NCBI GenBank assembly: GCA_023159155.1
Contig: JAJNNX010000008.1
Location: 1,054,001-1,118,000, forward strand
Reading direction: 5' to 3'
DNA: 64,000 bases
Origin: Ustulina deusta
Lineage: Eukaryota; Ascomycota; Sordariomycetes; Xylariales; Xylariaceae
A program made the translations under genes and the position numbers. The notes under the pieces were generated by a model. The model was not told the origin of the DNA, made no database searches, and was given only the letters and a program-made list of their open reading frames with translations. Below, piece by piece: positions 22,694-33,312 of this stretch (positions are counted from its first letter, which is position 1; every line of letters begins with the position of its first letter).

Positions 22694-24414
22694 GGCGCAA
22701 ATGTGTGTACAATTCAAAGCGACTTTGGTATCGAAGCAGGTAAAATAAGTATTAACATGAGAAAAAAGTAGCAAAATATTGCACGCCGGAGGCAGTTCAC
22801 TGCGATGAACAAACACGAAATGGAGACTTGGTGGCATGTTACTTATAGCCCGTCGTCATTACTCTAGATATACAATATATACAGTAGGACAGATGCGGCT
22901 ACCAAATGTGTGTTATCAACTGTCTTGGCAGTGCACCGGTGCATAGAACACTATTCTCAATTCCCAGATAGTAGCATTTGCCATCCCTAGATGCAAGCCA
23001 GAAGTAATGACAGCGTTACTATCACTGGATATCATTATATTGAACAACGTCGCACAGCGTAGGGGTGTTGCACAACGTAATCTATCGATCAATGCATCGG
23101 GAGATAGGCTTGGCGTGATGTACGCGGCCTAACGCTCAGCAACTCAAATGCTTGATCCGATGTTGACAGTCCTGCAGTCAGATTTAACGTCGGTATGTAG
23201 TTTATGTTGGTCAGAGGCCAGAGGACTCAAATATTACGATTCGGTGTGATGACACTCTATCGTGGTTGATTCCAACTCAGCCCGGAAATTGCCAATTGAC
23301 ATAGGAGACAGTGAGTGATGTGGAGGAGGAAGAGGAGGAGGGGATTGGATGCAAGCCGTCCGTTTCAGGCCATTCAACAGCCGATGGCCGTGAAGAAGGC
23401 ATTAATTGAGCGGGCTTGTTACACAATTCGCTATCCTGGACTAATGCTGCCATAGTGGTTTGTGAGATCCTTGATTGGGCCGAGGCGCAGCATTGGAGAG
23501 AGTCGTTATAACTAGGCGAAGAATTAATGCAACACCCTGCACCTGAAGATGGGATTGCAGTTCGGAAGGAAGCTTCTGACTAATACTAATACTCGCTTGC
23601 TTCCAGGTGCGTGTGAAAGAGAGGTGTGTGCTATAATACCGGGATCGGTGACAATGACAGAGCGTCATCCTATGCTTCCCGTGCCGCTAACTTGCCAATA
23701 AGATAAAAGTGCCGAAAGCCAAACAGGGCGGATGTTGTGCGACGCCTATGACAGGACCTGCAGGATCAGGTGTTGCGTTACTTAATATATGTGTACATTA
23801 TATATATTACCTGCTGTCTAAATATCACTCCAGGCGGTTATCAGATCCTTCACGAAGATGCTTACCGGCATTGCCGACATCTTTCTGTACCCCTCACACT
23901 CAACTCAGCAATCTTGCATGAAGCCACTCGCCTTCAAGCATGTACCCCTCAGTATCTGAGGGAAGGTTTGGTGCAGGCCTCACCGAGTCTAGACCTGTCT
24001 CGGTGAGGCTGAAATGTAACAAAGCCATCTTCAACTTGGTGACATGGCGTAGGCAAACAACTGTGCCCCATTTAGGGTTGTGTTATAAATGTTGAAGTGA
24101 ACAATGTAAGTAGGTAGGCTCAAGTATAAGGGCACTCACCTTGTCCTTGCCGCAGCAACCGCCCGCCAGCGAGGCGAATAACGTTGCCCGAGCGGTACAT
24201 TGCAGGGTTGCAAAGAGACTGGAACGCTATTGCGAGGCAAAGCAGGAGTTCTCGTTTGAACGCTGCGTGCTTAATTGCGGTGCTGCAAGAAAACATACTG
24301 GCTAAGAATACCCTGCATAAGCCCTCACTGTTTTCTGAGCGATATCGCTATAACCGCCGAAAAACCCCTGATGCCGTCATAATGAGGGAGGACACGGCCA
24401 CAATACTAGAACCG
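22694..24414. other. Intergenic region with a repeat relic
   Basis: No gene is recognised. A GGAGGAGGAAGAGGAGGAGG purine run lies near 23321. Bases 24113-24150 match the dispersed repeat at 7926-7963. An inverted GCCTCACCGAG...CTCGGTGAGGC pair near 23978-24010 could form a hairpin. Confidence 0.45.
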
Positions 24415-25677
24415 CTACTCAACCAAGAACGCCTCGGCGGTATGTAGGCCGCCGCTGGCCACATTGCCGGCCAACATAGCAATGATTGCTATCTGCTTCG
24501 TTACAGGGTCCCCTATGTTGACAGCAACGGCGTATGAGATCCTGGACGCAGAGGAAGTCAAGTTGGCGACTTCCCCCAAGACTTCTGCGGCCTGCTTAGC
24601 GCTAGCTGGCTTTTGGCTCAGCTCGTAGAAGTGCCAGCCGGTGGCTGCGTGCCCAGCTATGTGAACCACCTTCTCAAGCTCATGGGGGATACTGCGAGCG
24701 TTGATCTTGGATGGCGCCTTGTAATCAGCAGTCTTGCCAAACAGTGCCACAAGATCAGCCCAGCTAGATGATGGTTTAATCGCATTCACGTTGCTGTTGT
24801 CGGGGAATGGTGCCTTTCCGTCGGTAATCTTGTAAACCAGTGTGAAGCTGACGGCGGCGATCTAGGAGAACACGTCGAAATAGGAGATGCTGGGGATACC
24901 AATCGCCTCGAGGATGTCGGAGTTGGCCGGGATGTAGATCTTTGTGTCAAGGAGATCCATCATGGTGTTTGCCAGGGAAGCGAGCGCGTCCACGAGCGCA
25001 TCCATGACAACCCGAACGGATGAGAGCAACCCCTCTCCAAAGGTTACTGCGATCTTCTTGAGGGTATCTGCGACGCTCATTGAAGATGCATTTGTCGCTA
25101 CTTCCTGGAGCTTCGTGTAGACTTCTGACAGTACTTCACCCTCCGTGGAGATGGCACCAAGCAGACCGTCGATTGCCTCCTGGACGACATCCGTCGTAAC
25201 TTTGGTCTCCATTACGACCAAGGAACCAAAATTGTTCTTGAAATGGGTGGCGAACGACATCGAGGAAGCTGTCTGGTCTTTTGTTGGGCTAGTCTCAGGA
25301 TATGTATGTATCTTCACATCACCCTGTACCGACCACGCATTGGCGTGGGCTTCAGGTACACACCGACAACAGGGTTTTTCTGCCGTTGGGAGGATCTAGG
25401 GCAAGAGGAATGCGGCTATGGCGTTTCGATTGACTGCAATCACGCCGCCGTATTGGTCCACTTCGGTTGGCAGGACCCAATTCCAGCTAAAGCTTGAGGT
25501 CCCCGGGAGCAGGTGATTGTTGGCGGCACATAGATGGTCCAGTGTACTGGCGTTCTGTTGGTCCGTCGTGGGGTTTTTAATGACGGCGCCACTACTGCCC
25601 TTGAGTTGCGAGACCTGACGCTCGAAAGTCATCAGTTCAAGCCGCGACGCATCAGGTGAGTTAACGGTCGCCGCCAT
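24415..25677 (-). pseudogene. Large-family fungal hypothetical protein gene with two in-frame TAG codons
   Basis: One frame of 421 codons runs from ATG 25677 (MAATVNSPDASRLELMTF) to TAG 24415, broken only by TAG at 25398-25396 and at 24864-24862. The first stop lies in FLLP*ILPTAEK and the second in YFDVFS*IAAVSF. The sequence on both sides reads as one protein. It has an N-terminal part with NWVLPTEVDQYGGVIAVNRN, a helical middle (GLLSSVRVVMDALVDALASL), then KAPFPDN.NV, WADLVALFG and TGWHFYELSQKPAS, ending HTAEAFLVE. I recall this arrangement from a Pezizomycotina family without known function; the late part has long hydrophobic helices that may contact membranes. CAG-to-TAG and TGG-to-TAG changes would both be explained by C-to-T/G-to-A mutation. 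Two very short introns are an unlikely alternative. No frameshift is seen, so the loss looks recent. Confidence 0.65.
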
Positions 25678-26558
25678 TGAGGTTTAAGCTCCATGTGGTG
25701 ACGCCATGGAGGCTGCCCTAAAGAGCTGAAGTATTTTGCTGCATACCTACACATAGATGATTGGCGTCCTGCCGCAGTGCAGCGGAATACGAAATCTGAG
25801 ACCCTTGCGGTGGGCCATTGCTACATTCCACCGAGAGACCTTGTCTAAATTTCGCGTTTCTGCACTCAACAGGTCAAGAAAGAAACGCATATATTGGAGG
25901 GCATAGGCGGCTATAGGCGGCTATAGGCCCAGCCTAGCCGGTACGCCGTAGACTCGAATACCGCGAACTAGGCTAGACCTGAAGCCGCCCATACTTATTC
26001 CCCAAATATTATTCTTTTTCTTTTTTTGAGGCAGGTGGGTAGGAGTGTGCATTCGCCGAACTTTCGAATGCTGGGAAAACCTCCCGTTTACTTTATGTAA
26101 CCGTTCGCAGAAGGAAAAACAAACATTACACTCCACCTAGTAGGTCACGAAATTCTTCGCAGCTACCTTTGCGGAGGTACGGACCGCGGAGAAGGTGGTG
26201 AGGAGAGGAGGAATCTCTTCGCTTCGCACGAGGGCTCTTTATACCCCTACGGATAAGGGTAAAAAGGGGCTGTTAGGTCTAAAAACAACCCAGGATTGCG
26301 GTCACGTGATGAACTCCGGTCAGTGGGTCGCAGGTGGTAGTGTGACTGCATTTTTAGATCCCCAAACCTCCAGTCTTGGAGGCTTCCATACCACTCTTTT
26401 CTCACTCACACTGCTTCAATGTGAGCAATGTCAATAAAAGCAAACCCCACAAGGGATGTTCGTCACATACATTATACATGGCCAACAACAACCCTCGAAT
26501 TGATGCATACCACCGGCTGTGTTTTGGAGTATCCGCTCACACCCGTAGTTTCTACGTA
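25678..26558. other. Intergenic region left of transposon copy 2
   Basis: No gene is supported. Bases 25903-25927 contain a short direct repeat of ATAGGCGGCT. The rest is mixed-composition DNA up to the transposon end at 26559. Confidence 0.45.
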
Positions 26559-28789
26559 AGCTAACACCCCCCCTTGCGAACCACCCCATCGCAACCCAGC
26601 CACCAAAATAGCCACCCACCAACTTTCGAAGCCATTATTCATAGCATAACATAATATTTATAGCCAACCTTAGTGTTTTTATTAAATATTAAAACGTTCT
26701 AACTTTAATTATATCTTTAGTTTTTATTTCTTTTGCTTCTAGTACGTCTTTATCCTTAGCTTTATCTATATATAGCATTTGCTATTACAATTTTTGTTTG
26801 ATTTGCTATACATAGGTTATATAAATAAAACAATAACTAAGTAGCAATTTGACTAACTTACGCTTTAATATAGTCTTTTTAGCTAGTTTAACTTCTAATA
26901 GCTTAACATATGCTTTTAAAATCGCAATTTTTTCGGCCTTCTAATTAAGGGCCTTACTAGCTTTTATAAAAAACAGCTTTTATAATAAGTTATTAAAAAA
27001 AAATAATGCTTAGCTAATTTCTAAGTTGTATATTGCAAATTTTAGCTTTTTATAAATATTACAATTTTTATTTGGCCTAGTCTAAGCTAATATTTAGGTG
27101 TTTTAAGTTAATTAATTAATATAAATATTAATTAAACTTTATAAGTAATACTTTTATTTTTAAGCATAATATATTTTAAAAATAATAGTAATTAAATATT
27201 TTTTAGCTATATTCTAGCTATTACTTATACTTTTTTAATAGTTTTTAGTAATAAAATAGTATTATAAACCTGTTTATATACTATAATTATATTTTTTTTT
27301 AAAAGTATAACACTAAAGCAGCCTTTAGATATTTTTTTAACTTTGTTTTTAAGCTTTTTTTTTAATAAACTAAAAACTCCAACGTTTAACGCTTATATAA
27401 TATAGCTATAATATAGTTTATAAAAAATAAGCTATATTTTATTTAAAAAATAAAGCTATAAAAAATTATTATTTATATATAAGTTATAACTATTATATAC
27501 TAGCATAACTTATATATTGCTAAAATAGCTTTAAACAAATAAAATAAAAATATTAATAAACTAATTAATAATAATAAAATTATAAGTTTATTTATTAAGC
27601 AAAGTTCTAAACCGCTAATCTTTAAATAAATTATAATTTATATTTAAAAACTATTAATTTTAAATATTAATTTTTTTAAAAATAAGTAGTAGTAGTAAAG
27701 CAATATTTTTATTGCTAATATACTTAAAAAATATTATCTATTTGCTTTTTTTAACGTTTTTTTTTAAAGCTATATATATTAAAACTTTATAAATAACCTA
27801 ATAACCCCCCCCTACATTTTAGCTAATACCTATTTTATTAGCATTAAAAAATTGTTTTAAAAGTATATTTATTAGTTCAAAAGCTTTAAAACATTTAAAA
27901 AATAGCTTAATATTAGCTATAGTTGCTTTGTTAATATATAAATAGCTAATATGTTGAATGGGCTGTATACGATATATTGTACGTAAAACAAATAACGCGC
28001 GTAGACAGAATACAATGTATTGTACTATGTCATCTATAAAGAAAAGAGAAGAAAGAGAATGTTCGTACGAAGCATGAGTCTCTCACATTTATGTGAGAGC
28101 TCACGCTATCGTACGAGCTAACATGACAAAGGGGAAATAAGGTCCCCTTCGTCCGGCCGAGGTCCGGCTAACGTCCATACGACAGCCGAGCGTGAACTCG
28201 CACTCCGTGCGAGTTGCACGATAAGGTTGTAACCAATGCCAGTTATTCCAACATAATAGATATTAATCTAGTAGTTTTTAGCTTGGGATTACAAAAAAAA
28301 AAACATATATGCTATAACTTTTTAAGTATTCTAAGGTTTTTAAAAACTAATAATATATATTTAGCTATATACTTAAATTTGACTATTAAAAATATAAAGC
28401 TTAGCCTGGCCTAACCTATAGCCTAATTAGCTAGTTTAGTTTTAAAGTATATAAATAAGACCTAAAAATATTAGTATAACTGCTTTTTGGTTAGAATGCT
28501 ATTAAAGCAGCAGTATATATATAACTAGTTAATACCCTATTAAATAGCTGCTTATCTTTATAAAGTACCAAGTTAAACAATACAAACTATAGCTACCGCA
28601 CGCTATTGGTTGCTATATAAAAGCATTGCAATAAAAAAAAGTTAATTCTAAAGAAAATAAAGGTAAAAAGAGAACATAAGAACTAAACGCAGTCGCGTTA
28701 TTTAATAATTTTTAATTAAGGTAGTTGGGGTCAATAGCGCGTTTTTAGCTGGGTCGCGATGGGGTGGTTCGCAAGGGGGGGTGTTAGCT
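26559..28789 (-). mobile_element. TIR DNA transposon copy 2, inverted and carrying a solo LTR
   Basis: It has the same inverted ends as the element at 17623, and is flanked by TA at 26557-26558 and 28790-28791. The subterminal sequences show the opposite orientation: the left inner flank here (CCACCAAAATAGCCACCCACC) is the inverse of the right inner flank of copy 1. Total length is 2231 bp. Removing the solo LTR and its duplicated 5-bp target gives 1924 bp, close to the 1926 bp of copy 1, so the copies were full length and alike. The interior is A/T-rich with no usable frame, as in copy 1. The TA site here lies in DNA where I recognise no gene. Confidence 0.85.
27952..28253 (-). repeat. Solo LTR with TAATA target duplication, inside transposon copy 2
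   Basis: The sequence is 302 bp from TGTTGAATGGGC to TTATTCCAACA, with TG..CA ends, flanked by TAATA at 27947-27951 and 28254-28258. It is homologous along its length to the LTRs at 46096-46398 and 59266-59565. Unlike them and unlike its host element it keeps normal base composition (for example GTCCGGCCGAGGTCCGGC). It contains two hairpins: CTCTCACAT/ATGTGAGAG (28080-28099) and AACTCGCAC/GTGCGAGTT (28195-28215). It arose by LTR-LTR recombination or as an LTR-only remnant. Orientation is given as minus because the related full element reads that way. Confidence 0.88.
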
Positions 28790-29855
28790 TATCGTGTAAG
28801 TATTCCGGTGAGAACTTACGTACACTGAGCTTATTATCTACATCTGGTCTGAACACTGTTTGCATAGGATCGCGCTTGTTTTTTTCTTTCTTGGGTAATG
28901 CTTGATATCCGGTTGTCATATGACTAGCTTTATTTCGTATAATCGTGCCAAAGATTGGCCACGGGTGGGTTCCAGACGATCGGCAATAGACATTCACAAG
29001 ATACCCAGGTACTCATTATACCAATCCTGATAGCGCCTATGTCATGATTTACCCAAGAGATGTACGGTTAACGAAAGAATTAGATATAATTCCGAATAGG
29101 AATATGTCTTCCTTTGTGTAGCGATGGAGCCCAGCATCTACACTGCTGAAATGCTGCTTTAGTGTCAAGAGGCGCTAGAGCTGTAGATTTTGTTTTCATC
29201 ATACACCACGTTGGATGTTCGGCCGCTATCAATAGGGTTATGGATACTTGAAGAATAAGCAACGCGCAGGCAATGTTGGGTAAAGACTTGTATGGTGAAA
29301 TTGGAGCTGTGGTGTGCTGGTCTAACAGAGCGAGATAAGGGAGTTAAATTCGGGTGTCAAATGTGGGTGTTAGTTGGTAAATGGCGTGGTCAAGATTCAT
29401 TCCATCCTCCAGCGTATATGCGTACGCATGTACACAGCCGCATAGCTTCCGCAGGCGATCCAGCAGGTTGTGAGTGAAATCATTTTCTATGTTCGATCAA
29501 CTGGTGAACAGAGATATCGAAGTGGACTGGCGAAAGAGGAATTGCTGCTGACGTTATGTTGTAAGACATGATCTGTAGCACTAAGGGACCTAGAGTCCTA
29601 GTAGAGCAGTTTGATAACTTATACATTGTTTGTGTTAAGCTATCTTCATGTGGATGAGTGATGACTCAATCCACGCGACTCGATCGGTCGCACGACCCAG
29701 AGCGGTTAGGTCGATCAATGATGTAACGAAGGGCCTGTCCCTTCCGTTGATGATTGATATCATTAGCACCCTTATGCCGATGCCATAAACGCCTCATCCC
29801 TATTTTCCATCATCATTATCATAGGAGTACAAGTTCTTATTGAGGACGATTTCGC
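28790..29855. other. Intergenic region right of transposon copy 2
   Basis: No recognised gene. A minus-strand frame (28997 down to the transposon edge) reads HPWPIFGTIIRNKASHMTTG and would end in a stop just past the insertion point if the element were removed. I cannot assign it, and it may be the end of a lost gene. Confidence 0.4.
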
Positions 29856-30185
29856 TTATTCATGCCTTTTTAAGCGGTCGATGCGGTCAATACCTCTCTT
29901 GATACGCCCGTCGACGTTCTGTGCCATCTTCTCAAACGGCACCCTGTTCTCAATCCTCTTGACAGTGCGCGCGACGCGGGGTTCCGCTCGCTGGGCGAGA
30001 CGCTCAGCGGGGCCGGCGACACGGGAGATGTTTCGCTCCCAGCGAGGGGCCCAGCGAGCGGTCTGTGAAGCGATGCGTTCCTCGGCACCCGGAAGCATCA
30101 TGTAGAATGGGGCAAAAGTCGCAATTCCAGCCATGCCAAAGATGGCAGTCTCACTACCTCGTGGAGCGGGAATTCGGACAGGCAT
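29856..30185 (-). CDS. Small conserved ascomycete protein with one predicted membrane segment
   Basis: It encodes 109 residues from ATG 30185 and is uninterrupted. The sequence starts MPVRIPAPRGSETAIFGMAG and a hydrophobic stretch follows (about residues 13-32, FGMAGIATFAPFYMML). Then comes a highly basic, Arg-rich helical tail with a repeating pattern (ERNISRVAGPAERL, RTVKRIENRVPFEKM, GIDRIDRLKRHE). The tail could be amphipathic or coiled. I recall this kind of short protein as conserved across ascomycetes but unnamed; a mitochondrial or ER membrane location is only a guess from the basic N-terminus and single helix. A spliced 5' leader is visible just upstream, supporting real expression. 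Composition is normal and there are no signs of decay. Confidence 0.75.
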   Translation of the reverse strand: MPVRIPAPRGSETAIFGMAGIATFAPFYMMLPGAEERIASQTARWAPRWERNISRVAGPAERLAQRAEPRVARTVKRIENRVPFEKMAQNVDGRIKRGIDRIDRLKRHE

Positions 30186-30236
30186 GTTGACGATCGTTGT
30201 TCGTCGTTGCTGTTGTTGGGTAGAGTGGAGATTTGC

Positions 30237-30307
30237 CTGAGTATTCTGGTGTTAGGGGATTGATGGAGGGTCAGGCAAAGGTAAAGAGATGAGAAGAGGT
30301 GTCTTAC
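30237..30307 (-). other. Probable intron in the 5' leader of the small conserved gene
   Basis: On the minus strand, CAG|GTAAGACACC opens the intron and ACTCAG closes it after 71 bases, with a CCCCTAACACC branch point. It ends 51 bases before the ATG at 30185. There is no coding frame across it, so it would lie in the untranslated leader. Confidence 0.6.
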
Positions 30308-32296
30308 CTGACTCACTAAAGAGCCTTGGGGGTTATTGTTATAACAAAGAAGTTTCCTTCATCCGATCACTTCGAAGTGAAGTAGCTGGTGTAATATGGA
30401 TTAGGCGTTGGTTCGGTTTGGAGAACAAAGAGAGAATAGAGGGAGTGGAAAGTCACGGGAGACACTTGGGTTTTAAACTCGGTGAGACAATGGATCTGAT
30501 GTGACAGACACGCCTCCTCTCCTCGTTCGCACATACTACATCAAACCATAACCATACCTAGTGCACTACCTACCTGCCTGTAGGTGCCTCAAGGCGAACT
30601 TGCCAAATAGGGTACTAGGTACACTACATATAGGGTATGAGGTTGCAGCCAGCGAGCCAGGGTCATTGAAGCAGCGCAAAGCGGGGTAGACCAATCAAGG
30701 TGAAGCATCATGTTACATAACATCTCCAACTGCCAATCATACGACCCCAAGTCGAGCGACTGTCAGCTCATTCGGGCGCCAATTGGCCGCTGACCAGGAT
30801 ACTGCAGAGGGCATTGCGCCTGATGGTGCGTATTTCTGCCTGTATGCTGGTTCACCATGACGGTGTTTCGTGGTCGGTGCGGATGCTATTGACTCGCTAC
30901 AACACAACCCTGCCAGTCAGCATTCACGTTATGGCACGATGGAGGGACTCGTCCACACCACCGCCGTCACCCCCCGGAGCAAAGCGAAAACACACGGACG
31001 CTGCTTGTTTGGCCAATCATTTATTCATTTCTTCCTGCCCACTCGATTGAGGCTCCGCCTATATCAGCTCCGATAATTCTCCTGCAATTTGTTTTTGGGA
31101 ATTCTGTATCTGCCCTTGTTATGATGTTGTTGCTTTGTTGTTGTTTCTGTATGTAAGTCAGACAGCACTAAGGTATATCTCATGTGGGCGACCTGCTGAC
31201 GAGCCCGATCCAGACTCAGGGGCGTTGCGCTAACTCCCCCGCTTCCCCAGACTGTCAGACCGAGTAGTGGCAAGAGTGGGCTTTACACTACGTCGAAACA
31301 CTGGGACTGCTAATTTAGTGCTCCCCGTTAGTGCCCCACCTCCCCCGGATTCAAACCGTGGGGCTGTTTTAGCGTCCTTCCGTGTTAAAACCTCAGCGGT
31401 GGCCTGAGTGGTGATCACTCCGATATTTCACATACACTTAGGTACCTAGGTAGGTAATCTGAAATAGGTACTCTTTGTTGTCGCAGCCGTGCACTACGCA
31501 TAGACGCTCGACAGACCCAAAATTCCCTCGATAACCACAATCTGGAATCAATTGGTAAAGGCTATCATGAAACCAAACCGCTGTATTTACTCTTAGATAG
31601 ACACATGATTGAAAGGACACGGCAGAAGAGTGTACACTAGATACCTCTGGCAGCAGCCCGGACTATTGCATTCTGTTGCTGAATAATGGGGTCAGATGGT
31701 TCGCCTCTCAATGACACCGAGTCGACAGGAGACAAGGGCCGTCTGATCCGACCGTGCAGCCCTGGCCAGCTACGAGATACAAGTGAGGGGCTCAAAGAGC
31801 ATGCGAAGAGCACGCGACAGCAACCCAGGCAATCGGTCTCTTTGTCTATAGCAAATCCGGCTCAAGAACTAACTCCATCTATCGAACTTTCAACAAAATA
31901 GAGGGTGCAGTCTGACAAAGTGAAGATCTTCGAGCGAAATCTGGCTCGGCATGGCAACCGCTTGTAGGGCCGTGAGGAGGACAGGCAGAGACAGGGATTA
32001 GAGAATAGGTATCTCGGCAGGTTTGGATTTTAGTGCGCTAGCATGTGTTGGCTGCCCTGCATTTCTGTAAGTACCCTGTCGCAGACTTGCAGTTCACTTA
32101 TGGCACACAGTACAGTAACCTAAGTACCTAGTGTAAGCGCAGCGTACGACTCGATCTTAATCTCTATTACATCAATCGGCACCCTTCCTCTATGTAGTTT
32201 TTGCCCTTGCAATTTACGGCGCCGCTCCATACTATGGAAGCAATAGAAATCAGCGACTTATTTTCCCAAGGTGTGGAGCGAAATGCTGTTCACTAC
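30308..32296. other. Intergenic region
   Basis: No gene is recognised on either strand. Repeated CCTACCTGCC / ACCTAGGTAGGTA motifs occur near 30570 and 31440, a pattern common in promoters of these fungi. The motif CGTTAGTGCC near 31327 recurs at 34444. Confidence 0.45.
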
Positions 32297-32518
32297 CTAC
32301 CTAGCCGGGAGTCCTAGGGAGTTAACAAGCCTAGTGCAAGGGCTACAAGTCTTGTGCAAGGGCTGCAAGGATTGCCATTTCTGCAAGGCTTGTACAATTT
32401 GCAAGGCTTGTTAATTCGAAGTACATACCTATATAATTTATATGGCCGTATACTTTCGAACAAGATATAGCGAGCTAGTCACTAATTCGAACACTTCCTC
32501 GCTACACTTAGCCTTTGG

Positions 32519-32636
32519 TAGCCATACAGACTGACCTAGCCATACAGACAGACCTAGCCATACAGACTGCCATACAGACCTAGCCATACAGACCTAGCCA
32601 TACAGACCTAGCCATACAGACTTAGCCATACAGAAA
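32519..32636 (+). repeat. Minisatellite of CCATACAGACCTAG units
   Basis: The 9-mer CCATACAGA occurs eight times, mostly as a 14-bp unit CCATACAGACCTAG, with some units extended (CTGACCTAG) or shortened (CTG). It lies within the 1-kb TIR element. Confidence 0.9.
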
Positions 32637-32982
32637 ATCTTAACTCCACACACACTTCACTTTCTCCAACACTTTTCCATAATTTTTACACACATACACC
32701 ACCACCACTACGTTCGGCTACACCACCTAAGCTAGCCAACCAATTAACCGCGCCTATTGCCAAGGCTACAAAGAGTCAAACCAATCACGAAAGCTTCTGT
32801 TTAGCCCCCCGCGCCGTACGCGTATCCAAGCTACGGTAGCCGACGTACGAATGTGTGTGTTGCGGGTAAGACACCTACCCAGTGGTTTGGCAGTTGCTAA
32901 CAGGTGGTAGGGGCTGCGAATATGCCGTACGCAGCCAATACAGCGTTTCTAGCCAATATAGCCCTTCGCAGCGCTGCGTATA

Positions 32983-33052
32983 GTGGTTATAGGTGGTTGT
33001 AGGTGGTTATAGGGGGTTGTAGGGGGTTATAGGTAGTTGTAGGTGGTTGTAA
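32983..33052 (+). repeat. Minisatellite of 10-bp GTGGTTRTAG units
   Basis: Seven consecutive 10-bp units alternate GTGGTTATAG and GTGGTTGTAG, with GGGGTT variants in the middle. It is G/T-rich on the plus strand and lies within the 1-kb TIR element. Confidence 0.9.
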
Positions 33053-33312
33053 GTAATAGGGGTAGCAATATACTGGTTATAGGTGTAATTTCTAGTAACT
33101 GTATAGTGGTATTAGTGGCTAAGCTACAGGGCAATTATAGGGGGTTATTTAGCAAGGACTGCAAGGACTGCAAGGCTTGCTGAATTTGCAAGGCTTGTAG
33201 CCCCTTGCGCAAGCCTGTTCGCCTATGATAGCTTTGCAAACCGAGCTAGGCTTGTTCCACTAACAACCCTTGCGCAAGCCTTGTTAAGTCCCTAGGACCC
33301 CCGCTAAGGTAG

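Larger units (their letters stand above)
32297..33312. mobile_element. Non-autonomous TIR element (MITE-like), about 1.0 kb
   Basis: The left end CTACCTAGCCGGGAGTCC, then TAGGGAGTTAACAAGCCT, is mirrored at the right end, whose inverse reads CTACCTTAGCGGGGGTCC, then TAGGGACTTAACAAGGCT. Both continue into ..GTGCAAGGG or ..GCGCAAGGG. Subterminal regions at both sides are full of GCAAGGCTTG / CTTGCGCAAG palindromic motifs, as expected for transposase-binding sites. There is no open frame of note, so it would move only with help. Two minisatellites lie inside. No clear target duplication could be defined, so the ends may be off by a few bases and the superfamily is open. Confidence 0.65.

Noticed and set aside
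28790..28997. Minus-strand frame running into transposon copy 2 as a second disrupted gene
   Set aside because: Removing the transposon gives a stop almost at once and the peptide resembles no known family.
31320..31400. Possible tRNA, because of a GGTTTGAATCC-like B box on the minus strand
   Set aside because: No matching acceptor stem, anticodon arm or A box could be folded around it.
32983..33052. Interstitial telomere repeat
   Set aside because: Units are 10 bp (GTGGTTRTAG) rather than TTAGGG and lie inside a TIR element.
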